64,000 bases of DNA from Coffea arabica (lineage: Eukaryota; Streptophyta; Magnoliopsida; Gentianales; Rubiaceae): NCBI RefSeq assembly GCF_036785885.1, contig NC_092329.1:2480001-2544000 (forward strand). Direction: 5' to 3'. Below the pieces are notes generated by a model. The model saw nothing but the letters and a program-made list of their open reading frames with translations. It was not told the origin of the DNA and made no database searches. Positions 27,057 to 41,300 of this stretch are shown here, in pieces. How positions within the stretch are numbered: position 1 is the first letter of the stretch; each line of letters starts with the position of its first letter. Position numbers and translations under genes: made by a program.

Positions 27057-30000
27057 ATGATGATTGCTGACGGAATCGAAGACGAAGAGAAATGGCTAGC
27101 TGAAGGCATCGCCGGGATTCAACACAACGCCTTTTACCTGCATCGTGCTGTGGTAAATTCCTATAATGTATCATATACTTTAATAACCCTAACTTCCTTA
27201 ATCAAATTTGCGGTCATGTAATTGGCATCGATTCAATTTGTTTTTGATATTAGGAGTCCAATAATCTGAGAGAAGCACTTAAGTACTCCGCGCAACTTTT
27301 GTCTGAGCTTCGAACTTCCAGACTTTCACCTCACAAATACTACGAGCTTTGTAATTCTCCATTATTCTGATTGATTCATTGCCTCTTTCCTTTTTTTTTT
27401 TTTTTAAATTTTTTTTCATTCTAATCATAGCTTTGGATTTGAAATTTTGTTTTGTTATTTTTGTTTATGCGAAAGATATGCGAGCTTTTGATGAATTGCG
27501 GAGGCTTGAAATGTTCTTCAAGGATGAGGATAGACATGGTTGTTCCGTCGTTGACCTTTATGAACTTGTCCAACATGCTGGCAATGTTTTACCTCGGCTG
27601 TAAGTTTCCTGCAGCGATTTTCTCTGATCATGTTTTTACTTTTCTTTTCTTTATCATGTTTAAGAATAATTGGATTTTTTTTTAATAAATTTGCTGCACT
27701 AAAACTCGTTCATTTCCATTCTGTCTTGTAAATACTTCTGCTGTTCTTTAATCCCATAATTTTACCAAAAATCTTTTTTTTTTAAAAAGTAATATGTGTT
27801 AAGGCTTCAGAAATTAGAGGTCCTGGGTTCCAATCCCCCTTTCCCCTCCCCGCTTTTTAAGTCCCACTCCTTCCTTGCTAGTAAAAAATTTTAAAAAGAT
27901 GGGTTGACTTTTTACTGTTTCTGATATCCTTGTATGCAGGCACTTGTTGGATAGGCAGTATTCTAGGTGGCTAATATTGTCAGAGTTATCATACAAAAAA
28001 AGTGCCAATTTCTCTAGTTGAAATTCTGGATTAATCTGGCATTTGAGAATTCATTCATTGGAAATCTTAAAACACACATCAATTACTACTAGAGAATCAA
28101 GACCTTGCCTACACTTGAGTTGGTTATAAGCCGCTAGCTTACTTATCACGACGTAGTTTTGACCATTGGACTGATGAAGGGTTGGCTTTTTCTGGAAATA
28201 GAGTTACATTAAAATTTTATCTGGGGAGATAGTTTTTGGATATTTATTCTTTCTTTTTTCTCCTTTTGTGTATTTAATGTTCTTAAACATGATTTGGCGT
28301 TTTCACTATTTGACTATCCAAGGGCATGATGGAGCTCACTTTCTTAATCTCTCAGGTATCTTTTGTGTACAGTAGGATCTGTTTACATCAAATCAAAGGA
28401 GGCTCCGGCAAAGGATGTTCTTAAGGACCTTGTTGAAATGTGCCGCAGTGTTCAGCATCCAATACGTGGGCTCTTTTTGAGGAGTTATTTGGCTCAAATT
28501 AGTCGAGATAAGTTACCAGATATTGGCTCTGAGTATGAAGGGTAAGGCTTTTGTGTTTATTTGCTTGGGTATAAGCATTCAGCTATCTGTTCTTGTTAGT
28601 AAGGCTTTTGAGTTTATTTGGTTGGGTTTGAGCACTCTGCTATCTGTTCTTGTTAGACAGTTTTAATTATAGTAGTTGTTTGTGCTTTCAGATGTGTGCT
28701 GTTCCTAGACAGACTTACAGATGGTAACAATACTTAATGGCATACATACTGAGAAATGTGTACTTGTATGTGCCGTCAGAGACAAGCATGATAATATGCT
28801 TGTGAAGTTTGGATGTCCATCTCTATTTAGTTTGATACATTAATTTTGGGCAAGTTTTTTTTTTTTTAATTCACCGAACGGTTGTCTGAGTCTATGTTAA
28901 GGATGAGGAATTGATGAGGGAAAATATCAGTATAATTGTGTGCTCTTCTAATCAAATCTTATTAATCCAAAAATTTCACTTTTTACGTGCTTATGATGTT
29001 CAACATTTAAACTACTCAATTTGTTTAACATCCATTCGTACATGTTCTGTTGATTAGCAGTAGGTGCTATACTTGATTTGCTTCCAAGATGTGATACAGT
29101 TGTTCTTCATGCAGAGATGGTGATACCGTCATGGATGCTGTGGATTTTGTGCTTCAAAACTTTACTGAGATGAATAAACTTTGGGTTCGAATGCAGCATC
29201 AGGTGCTTTGCCTTTGATTCGGCTTTTACCTTTTCATATGCATGGCATCTAAATACTTGCATGCCGTGGATGTGAACATGAATCTTGAAGGCATGTTTTG
29301 GCCATGCAGGTGTTATAGTGCTTGTGATACATTCATTTGCTTTGGTGATCCTGAGTTGAGGCATTCTTTCGGGATTTCTGCTCTGCAGGGACCTATCAGG
29401 GTAAAAGAGAAACTGGACAAGGAAAGGAGCAAGCTTCGTGATCTTGTAACCAAATATTCTTGTGCAATAAGAGTTTTCTTCTTCAAATTTTTACAACATT
29501 TTTGAAGGCATTCAACCTTTACCTTTTGTAATTTAGGTTGGGAAGAATTTGCATGTCCTCAGTCAAGTAGAGGGTGTTGACCTCGAAATATACAAAGATA
29601 CTGTTCTCCCAAGGGTCTTGGAACAGGTTTGTCATCTAGTTAATGGAAGGTATTTTTTGTTTATGACATTTAAGACTATGGTACTGAGACAAACTTTTTC
29701 TAATGTGTGCAATTAAACTTCTTAACAGGTTGTCAATTGTAAAGATGAGCTTGCGCAGTATTATTTGATGGACTGCATAATTCAGGTCTTTCCAGATGAG
29801 TATCACCTACAGACTCTTGAGACATTATTGGGTGCATTTCCCCAACTTCAAGTGAGTGACTAGTCTTTTCCTATTGAAATACTTTCTCAGCCCCATCTAT
29901 GTATGCTAGGGGCACCCTTCTTAAAAAATCTTGCTATTGGTGCCATAGGTCTTTAAGTGATATCAGACCTTCTTGTCGAGCTATTACTACTTTTAGGGAA

Positions 30001-33000
30001 GGATTAGGTTTTGACCTTCTCCATTGGCTTTTATATAGGGTTTCCATTTGCCTTTTCCCACAGGGGACTTGATGTATGTAGTGCGTTTGCATATGACCTG
30101 AGACTTCTGCTTTTGAAACTTTCTTGTGCCTGTATTTCACTTTCCAGACATTTTAGTTGTCTACATTTACTGTTCTGAATGGATGTAAAAAGTGATTTAG
30201 TCCTTATCAGGCTGCTTCTGAAGAATATGTATGAGCTCACTTATGGATAGGAACACTGGTGTTTAGATTTATGGCTCTTAACTTCTGAAAAGATATTGTT
30301 CATTCATAGCACAAAAGGCTCATTGATTATATCTTTACTAAAAATATTGTGGACAAAGTTTTGTTGCAATTAGTAGTTCCTCGAGTACTTTCGACTAATA
30401 TGGTACAATTTTGATTGTTAGCCTGCAGTTGACATTAAGACAGTGTTATCACAACTGATGGACAGATTGTCAAACTATGCTGCTTCTAGTGCAGAAGTAA
30501 GTAACTGATTTTCTTTATTTACTGTTCTTGGCTTTGAATCCCATTGATCAGTTCCCTTAATATATCCAGGTTTTACCTGAATTCCTACAAGTAGAAGCAT
30601 TTGCCAAGTTAAGCAATGCCATTGGCAAGGTATGACTTTGACTTTGTCTGATTATTGCAATTCTAATATCCAACTTGATTGTCTTGTTGCACCCACAGAG
30701 GATGAGATTTAGAATAGACTGTTGTGATTTCCTACTTAAACATCTTGCTAATAGCATAATGGTTTATATGGTTAGAAAATCTTGGCTTTTATAGCAGTAT
30801 ATAGCCTTGAAACGAGTTTACTGTTGATCATGTTAATAGTCTTTTCAAGGAGCGAAAACTGTATGGCACTCATGAATTTTGCTTCTTTTTGTCTGGTCAA
30901 TTGGTATCAGGTGATTGAAGCACAGGTGGAAATGCCAGTTGTTGGGGCCATTTCCTTGTATGTCTCCCTTCTGACATTTGCTCTCAGAGTTCATTCGGAT
31001 CGTCTTGACTATGTAGATCAAGTTCTGGTTAGTCTCTTTTCCAGTAGGAACAGTAACAAAATTTTTTTGGTGAATTTGTGTGCTAAATGACTTAGGAAAG
31101 AGAACAATTTGGGCAACATTAATTTTGTATACTACATTCAACTTGAGGTGAAGAGTGACCGAGATTATTCCGGGTAGCCATGTGGCAACTGTCAGTTTGT
31201 TGGGTTAGTAAAATTTGTTTGCCGCGAGGTTAATTTGTATCACTAAATTGCTTTAGTAGTATAAACACTGTAATATATAATCAAATGTTGCTAGGATGTC
31301 TGCGCAAGGCTCACGCTTGTTCATGCATGTGCCTACAAGCAGACACGTGCCGTCACTCTCACAAACATGTTTGACAAGCATAGAGGTTCTGGGGGGAGGG
31401 TGGGCATCGGGTTTGTGGCAAACTGATTGAATAAAAAGGGGAATTTTTATTTGGTTCTGTCTATGCTTTTCATGATTGACAGGGAGCATGTGTCAAGAAA
31501 CTTTCTGGGAGCCCAAAGCTTGAAGATAATAAGGCGACAAAGCAAGTAGTTGCTCTTTTAACTGCACCGTTAGAGAAATACAATGATATTGACACAGCTC
31601 TCACTCTTTCCAATTATCCGCGTGTCATGGATCATCTTGATGCTGGGACTAATAAAATCATGGCCATGGTTCTTATCCAAAGTATTATGAAGTACAACAC
31701 GTGTGTCTCGACTGCTGAGAAGGTAAGGCTTCTTAATTTTAGGTTGTCTATTTTCGTATGAACCTAAAATATTTCCATTGGATGCAGGTTGATGTTTTGT
31801 TTGAGTTGATAAAAGGGCTTATCAAGGATATAGATGGTACTTTAGCTGATGAGGTACATGGAACTTTAGATTACATTCAGTTTTTGTTAACATCATAAGT
31901 GGGGATCAATCTATATAATTTTTGTCAGTAGTTCTTCACTGTACTTGTCAATGGTTTGTTTACATTTTTCTCTGGATAAGCACCCTGATTTTCATAAGAA
32001 GTCTCTCTATAATTGTTTTAAGTTCAACAGGATGTACTTGCTTCCTAAACTTCATACTGTACCATGCAGCTCTTCAACTACATCTCTTGTTAGTGGTTTA
32101 AGCTCAATACCTGAGTTTATGTTACTTAGCATCTGCACCATCCCCTTTCATTGCTAGCCTAATTAGCCTCTCTGTCTCTATCTCCAAAGCTGGAGGGTGT
32201 TTCAGAGGCTGCCCCAGTATAAATCATAAAATTCAGGGGGCTAATCTGTATCATTTTTATTTTGAGGGTTTCATTGAGATTTGTCCCAAAGAGCCTGAGA
32301 GACTAACACAAGAATATTCAGGACTTGTTGTCTTTGTTTCTCTCTGTCGTGTCTATCCTTTATTCTTCAGTTGACTTCATTTATTATGGTTTCAAAATAG
32401 CTCGACGAGGAGGATTTCAAGGAGGAGCAGAATTCTGTGGCTCGACTTGTACATATGCTATATAATGATGACCCGGAGGAGATGTTACAGGTGCGAAACT
32501 GAGAATTTGATTAATTGCTTTCCTTAAGTTGAGCTGTTCTTTTTTCTCCAATTGATGATACTCGAATGGATAAATAGTAAGTGTAAAGTCCTAATTTTCT
32601 GACTCGTAACTAAGAGGTCGTTTGGGATCATGGTGCCTGAACCAAATTAACTTCCATTATGAAAGAGTTTATGGCAAATCTGGTTGTACTTTATAAGCAT
32701 TTGTAGCATTAGTAATTTGGGTCAAGTATAGACTGATGAAGCTTGAATTTGGTTATCTGAATGTGAGATGCATCTCCAAAAGGCATTGTGCTCCCAAAAG
32801 GGCTTTAATAGTGTCTTGATGGTCAAAAGAGTGTCGGCCTCATGCTCCTCCACTCTCTCTCCATCTGCCTCTCTCTCTGGGGGTGGGCTACTGAGATGAC
32901 TGGGAAATTGGCTTCTTATTTCATCCACTTCAGCTGTCTCGTTAGAAAACATTTTGCTCTTACATTATGATGGTCATGGTTTTTTTCACAGATTGTACAT

Positions 33001-36000
33001 ATGATAAACATTTGTTTACACCTGTTTCCTACTTAATGAGTTATACTTCAATGCTGTTTCAGTTTGGATTATGTCTATTGTACTTTGTCAGATTCAGTTA
33101 TTCTTCTGCTTTTCCTGCTCATTTGGAATTTCCTCCTCCTCTCTTTATTCTTTTTAAACCTTTATCAGATAATATGTACCGTGAGAAAGCATATCATGGC
33201 TGGAGGTCCAAAGCGCTTGCCTTTTACAGTTCCACCTCTTGTTTTTTCTGCCCTCAAGGTTAGTTCTTTTGTGGATTGGGGACTTGTTTGTGAATGCTGA
33301 ATATATTTGGATTCAGGATAGCTGAATTTTGTATCAAAACTTAGTTCAGAAATCGTGGATCTGGAAAATGTGTTAGCACCTCTTTGAGGAGCTTCTTGAT
33401 TTGCTTTCATAAACACAATATTCTGAAGCTGGGCTGAAATTGAGATATGTTGGTTTCCCCTGAACTTGAACTGTTGCTTAAAGTCACAGCCAGTAACATG
33501 CTTAGTATGGACTTGCATGTTTCAGTATCAGTAGCTAGCAAAAAGGCACGATATCTTGTTCCCTATATTTTATACTTATATATCAGCCAAAATCTGAACG
33601 TGGCTTCCATTAATTTCATAATATAATTAGGGAAAGTAATTTATGCATGATAGATCACGCTTCTTCTTTGAACATCTTAATTGGGTTATTGACCATCAAT
33701 AATGTTATAGTATAACTTGAGTTCTAATTAGCTAGTTGGAAAGCTTATGGATTTTCATGATAATTAGAAAAAAAAAAAGCCATTAGGACGTGCAATTTCC
33801 TTTTGTAGAACTAGCATGCACATGCTACATAGAGTTGCAGCTACGCTTGTGCACACATATTACTGCAAAAATATGGAAGCTCTTTTTTGGGTCAACTTAA
33901 GTTCTCTGGTTTGCTATAATCTTCTTGCATCAACATACATCCTTCAGTTTTACCTATTTATTTATTTATTTTGCAATGTGAATTCCACAGATTTTGTACT
34001 GTTTCTTAATAAAAAGGTGTTTTATTATAACCTTTAAGATATTTCACTGTTTCTCAGGAGAGAGTGGTGCAGATTCAAGCTAAATTTTTATGTACTTTTG
34101 TTGGTTTAGTTGGTTAGGCGATTGCAAGGACTAGATGGAGAAGTTGCTGGAGAAGAGGTCCCAGCAACTCCAAGGAAAATATTTCAGCTCCTGAATCAGG
34201 TAATCTTGCTTAAGTCATCTATGATGATTTCTAACTTTGTACTGAAACTGGTCTTCATTGTCATCTAATTGGGGATATTTGTTCATATTTGTGTTGCATA
34301 ATATGATACATTGGCCAACAGATTGTGCTTTCGCTAAATTCCTTATGGGTGTTGACAAAGTATTATCGTTTTAGATTGCTTTATTTTGAGATCTTTTTAG
34401 CCCAAGTATTTGGTCATTTATGCAAATGTGGTCAAGATTTTTGTTGCAGACTGGTCTATAGCTGCATCTCAATCTTGTTCTTATTTTGTTTGTCTGCAAT
34501 TTGAGGGTTCATTTAATGTGTAGCCCAGTTAATGTGTCAAAATGGTATCAGATAACTGTATTATAAGTTTTTATTTTTTTTTATTTTTGGTAAGATGACG
34601 AGTTAGCCTCATCTATTTTGTCAAATCAATTATTGATTTCTTTTCTGAGTGTCAATTACAATTTGTATTACATTGCAGATAATTGAGGCACTCTCAAATG
34701 TTCCATCTCCTGAACTGGCATTGAGATTGTACTTACAGTGTGCTGAGGTAAAGCTTTGACCATGTCTAGGCTGTGGAAGATTAGTTGAGAAAACTTTGTT
34801 GGAAGTTGATATTGTACAAGGACTAATAAATATTAGTGCTAGACAAAATGAACTACAAATGCTTTGCATTGTGGTATGGTAATTCTTGTATTACCTATTT
34901 TTCTCAAGGCAGTACTAGTGCCAAAGTACTGAGTTACCATCTGAGTGATTTTACAGGTTGGAGGAAAGGCTTTTTGTGTCATTGACTAATGTTCAGGTCT
35001 AGAGGAACGTAGAATGAGGATCCCTGATTTTGGATTGCAATATTTCTCAATATATTGAAGCAGTAATAATAATACAATTGGTACAGGCTTTTATCGAGTG
35101 TTCACGTACAATTGGGTATAAAAGAAAATATCCCATGCTATGTATCTTGCCTTAGATTTAAATGCTCTTGTGCAACCTGTCTTAATTTGACCTTAGGAAA
35201 ATTTTACTCAAGTTCAGGATGTAACTCTATATAAGCCCCTTTAAGACATAGCTAGCTTAGAGGAATCTTTTTGTTTTTAGTTTGCTCTCTAACGATTATT
35301 GATACTGGATATATCCTTTGTTTTGATCTTTTCTACATGTTGTCCCCAGGCTGCCAATGACTGTGATCTTGAGCCAGTTGCTTATGAATTTTTCACACAA
35401 GCATTTGTATTATATGAGGAAGAAGTTGCGGTAACTGCTCAGTTATTGTTTTCTTCTTGTGTAGTCGAGCAAATATCTCAGCCAAATGTCTCTGATCAGG
35501 TTGCCTATCAAAGTTTGGTTTTAACATGTATTCTCGCTATTTGGTGAAAGGATTCTAAAGCCCAGGTGACTTCTATACACCTAATTATTGGGACTCTTCA
35601 GAGGATGAATGCATTTGGTGTGGAGAATAGGGATACTCTAACACACAAGGCCACTGGGGTAGGACCAATGTAGACAATAATTCGTTTGTGAACTGGTAGC
35701 TGTAAATCCTGGCCTAATGATATATTTTTTTTCAGTATTCAGCAAAGCTTTTGAAGAAACCTGATCAGTGTCGGGCAGTTTATGCCTGTTCACACCTCTT
35801 TTGGGTTGATGATCAAGATGGAATCAAGGACGGAGAAAGGTGCCTGCTGTGGACTAATATTTCTTTGTTTTTAAGTTGTCATGTGCATACCAAGATAGTG
35901 TAACTGGATCATGCTCTTGTTATTTTATCCCGTTCCAAAATTTTTTAAAATATTCCAGTGTGTATCAGGTTTAAATTGATTTTTAGGCATAATTGGACAT

Positions 36001-36457
36001 GATGTGCCGGTGTTCTCTTGATGATAGGGTTTTACTTTGCCTCAAGCGATCTCTCAGGATTGCAAATGCTGCACAACAAATGGCCAACGTTACAAGGGGC
36101 ACTGGTGGACCAGTTACACTCTTTGTTGAAATACTGAATAAGTGCGTTGATCCATTGGTGATGAAGCATGTCATTTACACAAAAAAACAAAGAATTTGCA
36201 CTTTGATGCTGAATGGGCGACTAAATTTCCTCCTGTGATGTTTCAGGTATCTTTATTTTTTCGAAAAGGGGAACCCCCAGATAACAAGTGCAGCAATTCA
36301 GGGTCTTATAGAATTAATAAAAACTGAGATGCAGAGTGATACAGCGACACCAGATCCAGCTTCGGATGCTTTCTTTGCCTGCACGTTACGGTATATTGAA
36401 TTTCAGAAACAAAAAGGTGGTGCAATGGGTGAGAAATATGATTCCATCAGAATTTGA
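27057..36457 (+). CDS. VPS35: VPS35, retromer cargo-recognition subunit
   Basis: Twenty-two exons start at 27057, 27254, 27476, 28356, 29115, 29389, 29537, 29729, 30422, 30570, 30911, 31483, 31788, 32401, 33169, 34110, 34679, 35350, 35551, 35736, 36028 and 36247. They end at 27152, 27350, 27599, 28541, 29202, 29445, 29626, 29851, 30496, 30629, 31027, 31722, 31853, 32490, 33258, 34199, 34747, 35430, 35658, 35839, 36141 and 36457. The product is 791 aa, close to Arabidopsis VPS35 (about 790). It is an alpha-solenoid throughout. The PRLYLL motif that binds VPS26 is intact at about 104-109, and the C-terminal half, which binds VPS29, is complete ([21 protein letters not shown] region). Retromer recycles vacuolar sorting receptors and PIN proteins from endosomes. 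Two ATGs are adjacent at the start; the first is used. I cannot assign it to the A, B or C paralogue. Confidence 0.96.
27785..27860 (+). mobile_element. SINE-like fragment in VPS35 intron 3
   Basis: A B-box-like GGGTTCCAATCCC (27825-27837) follows a tRNA-like stretch GTTAAGGCTTCAGAAATTAG. A pyrimidine-rich tail comes after it. No complete A-box or target duplication was found, so this is a weak call. Confidence 0.3.
28543..28656. repeat. 57-bp tandem duplication at the VPS35 intron 4 donor
   Basis: Copies at 28543-28599 and 28600-28656 both run from TAAGGCTTTTG to CTGTTCTTGTTAG. The first begins one base inside the splice donor GTAAGG, and the second recreates GTAAGG at 28599-28604. Confidence 0.88.
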
Positions 36458-38375
36458 CGCTTGGTGTTTGACCATTCCTTTCATGAAGATGGTTGGATGG
36501 AACTGATGGTCATTGTGGTTGAGGCTGCTTGTCTTCTGCTTTGCACATAGTATACACACTTCCAATGTAACAAGTCCATAACTTAGTTTTCTGTAGATTT
36601 TCATTTTCCATACTTTTTCCTCTCCTTTTTTCCTTTATAATTTTAATTGCTTTGTTCCCTTCCCAACCTTCCGCCCACTTCTTTTTCCTCTTGTTTGGTT
36701 GTTTGAACTTGTATCCATTTTCTTCTTCCCGTGTATGTAGAAGTTGCTCTTGACTTCTTCCCGTCATATGGCATCATTAGTACAAAAATTTTATTTATTT
36801 GATCCGTTTTTGATGACCGAGTACTATTTATAATATGAGTGCAATTCTTAAATCTCGGTGGGCGGAATTTAATTGTCTGATCCCCAAAGTTTTAAGGATA
36901 TGAAAGATTAAAAGATTTTTTCCATAAAATTGTTGCAGTGCCCACAGAAGATGACTTTATTCAGGGAAGGCAGCCTCTTCCTCTCCCCACTCTGGCTTGG
37001 TGGTGTGGTTCTGTTACATGAAAAAAGTGTCTTAAATGATGATAAACTTATCGTTCCATGTGGAGTCTAGACTCGTGTGGAGGACTTGGGGACTTCACTG
37101 TTTCGTATTGAAAACCCAAAAAGAAACGTAGCGCCGAACTTGAGCTGAAGTTTGAAGTGGCAAAACGCTGAATTCTAAAACTTATCCCTTCTTAAATCGG
37201 GCAAGATTTTATTCAGACTTGAGAGGGTTTTTTTTTTTTTTTTGAAAAATTATTTGGCTTTTAATTTGAGTTGTAACAGCAGGATTTGTTTAAAATAATG
37301 ACTCTCATTTCTCTCTGGGAATATTAAATATGTATTCTATTATCTTAATTGGTTCACACCTTCAATTAATGAATTATAAATTCCAACAATTTTTGTGGGA
37401 TGATGGATGAAGGAAGGATAGAAGGGAAAACGGTATTTGGTTAAAGGACAAAGTATTTTGAAATCACCCAATGGACCATGTTCGTTAAAATAAGTAAATC
37501 GTGCCACTCCACTTCATAAACCTGGGAAAAAATATGACGTTCAGTAGGGAGGAGTGACGAGGAAAATTGTGAAGAAGCCTCATTTTGTGTATTTCTTAAA
37601 ATGGGCTGTAGGACAAACCAAGAACTTTTAATACTCCGAGAACTTGCTTGAGAAACCCCCCTCCAAAAAAAAAAAAGGCCTACAAAGTTGAGCAAAACCA
37701 ATGATCATAAGTGTCCCTGGCTAAATTGATGGCTCATAGGTGCAAATCTAGTTTCTTGAACCAGCTATTGTAGTCCGACCTCAGAAGGCTAGAATCGTTT
37801 AACGTGATCAATACAATATGAGCTTCAACTAGGGTCATAAACCATGCTAAAATTTGTTCACTTGCTGCCTTAATTATTTCTTCATTTTGACAAGCATGTT
37901 TCGTTTTGTAATCCGAGGAGGTCCAACATGGAATAATACTAGAGCAAGAAGAATAAACCATGCCAGATGGTCTCCTAAGATTCGAAATCAATTCTAACTT
38001 GAAGTTTAATTCCAAGGTGATCATGGTGTTGTACTTTACTGTATGTATAGATGTTCCTCTTCTATATCTAAATAACAAGTTCTTTAATTCGAGAACTATA
38101 ATCTTTGACAATTTCAAAAACCTTACAAAATACTTTTACAATAAAGAAAAGAAGACAGCATATACAAAATATATACTTGTATAACCACGTGTAAAATGAA
38201 ATCTGATAAACAAAGTTTACTCAAAAATAGAAAAAAAAAAAAAAAGAAGCTCCAGAGAAATCATTTTCTATGAAACTTGGTTCATTAAGCATATGAAACT
38301 TGGTTCATTGAGCATCTAAAGTAGTCTAATTTTTTGTTGACTTTAGTGGGTATGTCATGTTGTTTCATCCACAAG
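36458..38375. other. convergent 3' region between VPS35 and the ABCB gene
   Basis: It contains the 3' UTRs of both genes (VPS35 at least to about 36800, ABCB from the right). The middle is AT-rich. A minus-strand frame at 37734-38117 has no ATG start that fits and no recognisable domain. Confidence 0.5.
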
Positions 38376-41300
38376 CTATTGTGCTGCAGGGACTCGTGCC
38401 CCTTTTTCCTGCTGTAGGCTAACTAACTGAGAATAGATGCCTTCAGGTCTGCTTATGAGCTGCTTATGGCTGCCAATTTCCACCACTTTGCCATGTTGCA
38501 AAACTGCAATATTGTCAGCCTCATGTATTGTGGACAATCTATGTGCAACTAAAATTGTTGTCCTTCCTTCCATTAGCTTATCAAGAGCTTCTTGAACCTG
38601 CATTTCAGCTGCTGCATCCAAAGCACTAGTTGCTTCATCCAAAAGAAGGATTGATGGATCTTTTAGTATTGCTCTAGCAATTGCCACCCTCTGCTTCTGC
38701 CCACCTGATAATTGCACCCCTTTTTCACCAACTTGAGTATGGTATCCATTAGGCATCCTGCTGACGAATCCGTGAGCATTTGCCGCTTTGGCAGCTTTCA
38801 TTATCTCAATTTCTGATGCCATTTCATTGCCATATCTAATGTTCTCATATATGGTAGTAGAAAATAGTACTGGCTCTTGCTGCACTAGACCAATACTTAG
38901 TCTTAAAGATTTCAAGTTATAACTCTTGATGTCAAATCCGTCTATCAGTACCGTGCCTGATGTAGGATCATAAAATCTCATTACTAGAGAAATTACAGTA
39001 CTCTTTCCTGAACCACTTTGACCCACTACTGCCAAACTCCTCCCTGCTGTTATTTTCAGATTCAAGTTCTCGAATATAGTAATACGAGGCCTTGCTGGGT
39101 ACTGAAAGTTGATATTCCTGAACTCAATATCTCCTCTGATTTTTGATGCTATTCTTGCAGTGGGATCATCAGAGTTTATTGCTGTCTTCCTGTGAAGAAT
39201 ATTAAAAACTGAACCAAGTGCTTGTGATCCCTTTACAATGTCAGGTGCCAGAGCAAGTGTCTCTGCCACTGCAAAGGCAGTGACAATCAAAACCATGAAA
39301 GACTTGATAATATCACCAAAGTTTGAGCTCTTCTGTTCAATCAGAACAGATGCATACCAAAGGCCAAGAGCATATGAGCAAAACGCAAATAACTGAGTCA
39401 ATCCATAACCAAGACCTGATATATGGCCACGCAGAAGAGCTTGCCTGTTTGGTCCACTCAACTCAGATATAAATCGGTTTGATATCCGCTCTTCAGCACC
39501 AAATGCAGCAACAGTCCGTATGTTTACAATTGCTTCACGGGCTAAGGCAGTAGCTCGATGGTAAGCAGCGGCATAGTTACCTCCAAATCCTTTCAGAAAT
39601 TGTTGCTAAAGAGAAGAATATGAATTTAAGACCCAGAATTTTTACATGTACTAATCTTTGCGACTTCATGATATGATTGAATATGCATTGCAAATACATG
39701 GTTGATGGAGTGAAAGCATATTACAAGGGGAAGATCGTCTAAAGAGTTATTACCTCAGCAATGGAAGCTCCAATCAGTAGAGGAAATGTGGCGATGATAA
39801 CTGCTGCAATGCGCCAACTCAGGGTAAATGCAATTACAAATGAAGTCACTGTAAGTGCTACATTTTGGACGATTGTTGATAGCCGGTCAGCTAGTGCACT
39901 CCGTACTAATGTTGCATCTGCTGCTAACTTTGACATGAGTGAGCCAGTACTATTTTCATCCATATCAAACCAGCCAATCTCATTGGACAAGATAGCTGAA
40001 ATTCAGAACTAATAAATGTGAAGCCTAGTTAAATATACAGGAATATCATCTTATCAGAATCGAAAAGAACCTGAGAACATTCGCAGGCGCACTCGAGTAG
40101 TGAGACGCTCCCCCATCAATGTGTAGAAATAGTGTTGCAACAGATATATGGGGATGTTTAGAAGAGCTATTCCCAGAAATATGAGTGAAACGCGGTGAAC
40201 TTCTTGTGTAATTCGGGTATCATCCTGAGCATAGAAAGCAGTCAAGATATAAGTGATTCCAAGTGCAAATAGAGGAGCTTCCATACCGGCCAGTGCTGCA
40301 CCAATTGATCCAAATACAGCATATGGCCATTCTGGTGCATTTAGTTTGATCAATTGCCATATTGATGGAGAGGAATTCAAGTCTTGTAGTTTTCTGCCTT
40401 CTCTGTTTGAATGCAAATCTCCTGCGGTAATATCCTTAGACTCCTCCTGATGGTTAGTAACTTTGGGGTCTTCTCTAAAGCTAGAAAACACTGAAGTTTT
40501 CACCGGATCTTCGACGCTTAGATCTTTTGAGTGTTCTGACACTTGCAAGCTCACCAGTGATGCATAATCTCCTCCGCTGGACATCAGTTCTTCATGAGAA
40601 CCCATTTCGGCAACTTGACCATGTCTTAGGACAATTATCTTATCAGCATCTCGAATTGTAGATAACCTGTGCGCAACAATAATGGTTGTCCGGCCAAACA
40701 TGACTGTATCCAGTGCCTGCTGAACAATCATCTCAGATTCTGCATCAAGGGCACTTGTTGCCTCATCCAGAAGTAATATCTTTGGGTTTCTTAATACTGC
40801 TCTTGCAATGGCAATTCTCTGTTTTTGTCCTCCAGAGAGCTGAGTGCCCCCTTCTCCCACCTACAGTCAACAGAATGCTACAGAACTTGTAAAGACTGGC
40901 AAGGTCAAGGGTTACTTGAATGAAACCATAATGGTTTCAAATCTATGAAAAATTTATATCCTATAGAAGTCAAAATATATCAAATTTGGCCTTTGGGGTA
41001 TATAAATATGCCTAATTCAATGAACTCCAAGGATCATGTGTAGAAGTGATTCTGATCATATACAGTGTGCACTTATATCCTACAATCTTATAGCACCTCG
41101 TTTTACTCTAGGTTAAAATTTCTAGTTTTGCAATCTACCTGAGACTGGTAACCGTCTGGGAGTCCCTGTACAAAAGAATGCGCATTTGCAGCTACTGCAG
41201 CTTCAATTACTTGATCCATATTAGCACCTTCTTTACCGAACAAAATGTTCTCAGCTATAGTTGTGCCGAACAATGCTGGTTCTTGACTAACTAATCCCAT

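Noticed and set aside
37734-38117. 127-codon minus-strand frame between VPS35 and the ABCB gene, thought to be a retroelement RNase H remnant
   Set aside because: It opens with a TTG codon rather than ATG, lies in AT-rich DNA and shows no recognisable catalytic or zinc motif.
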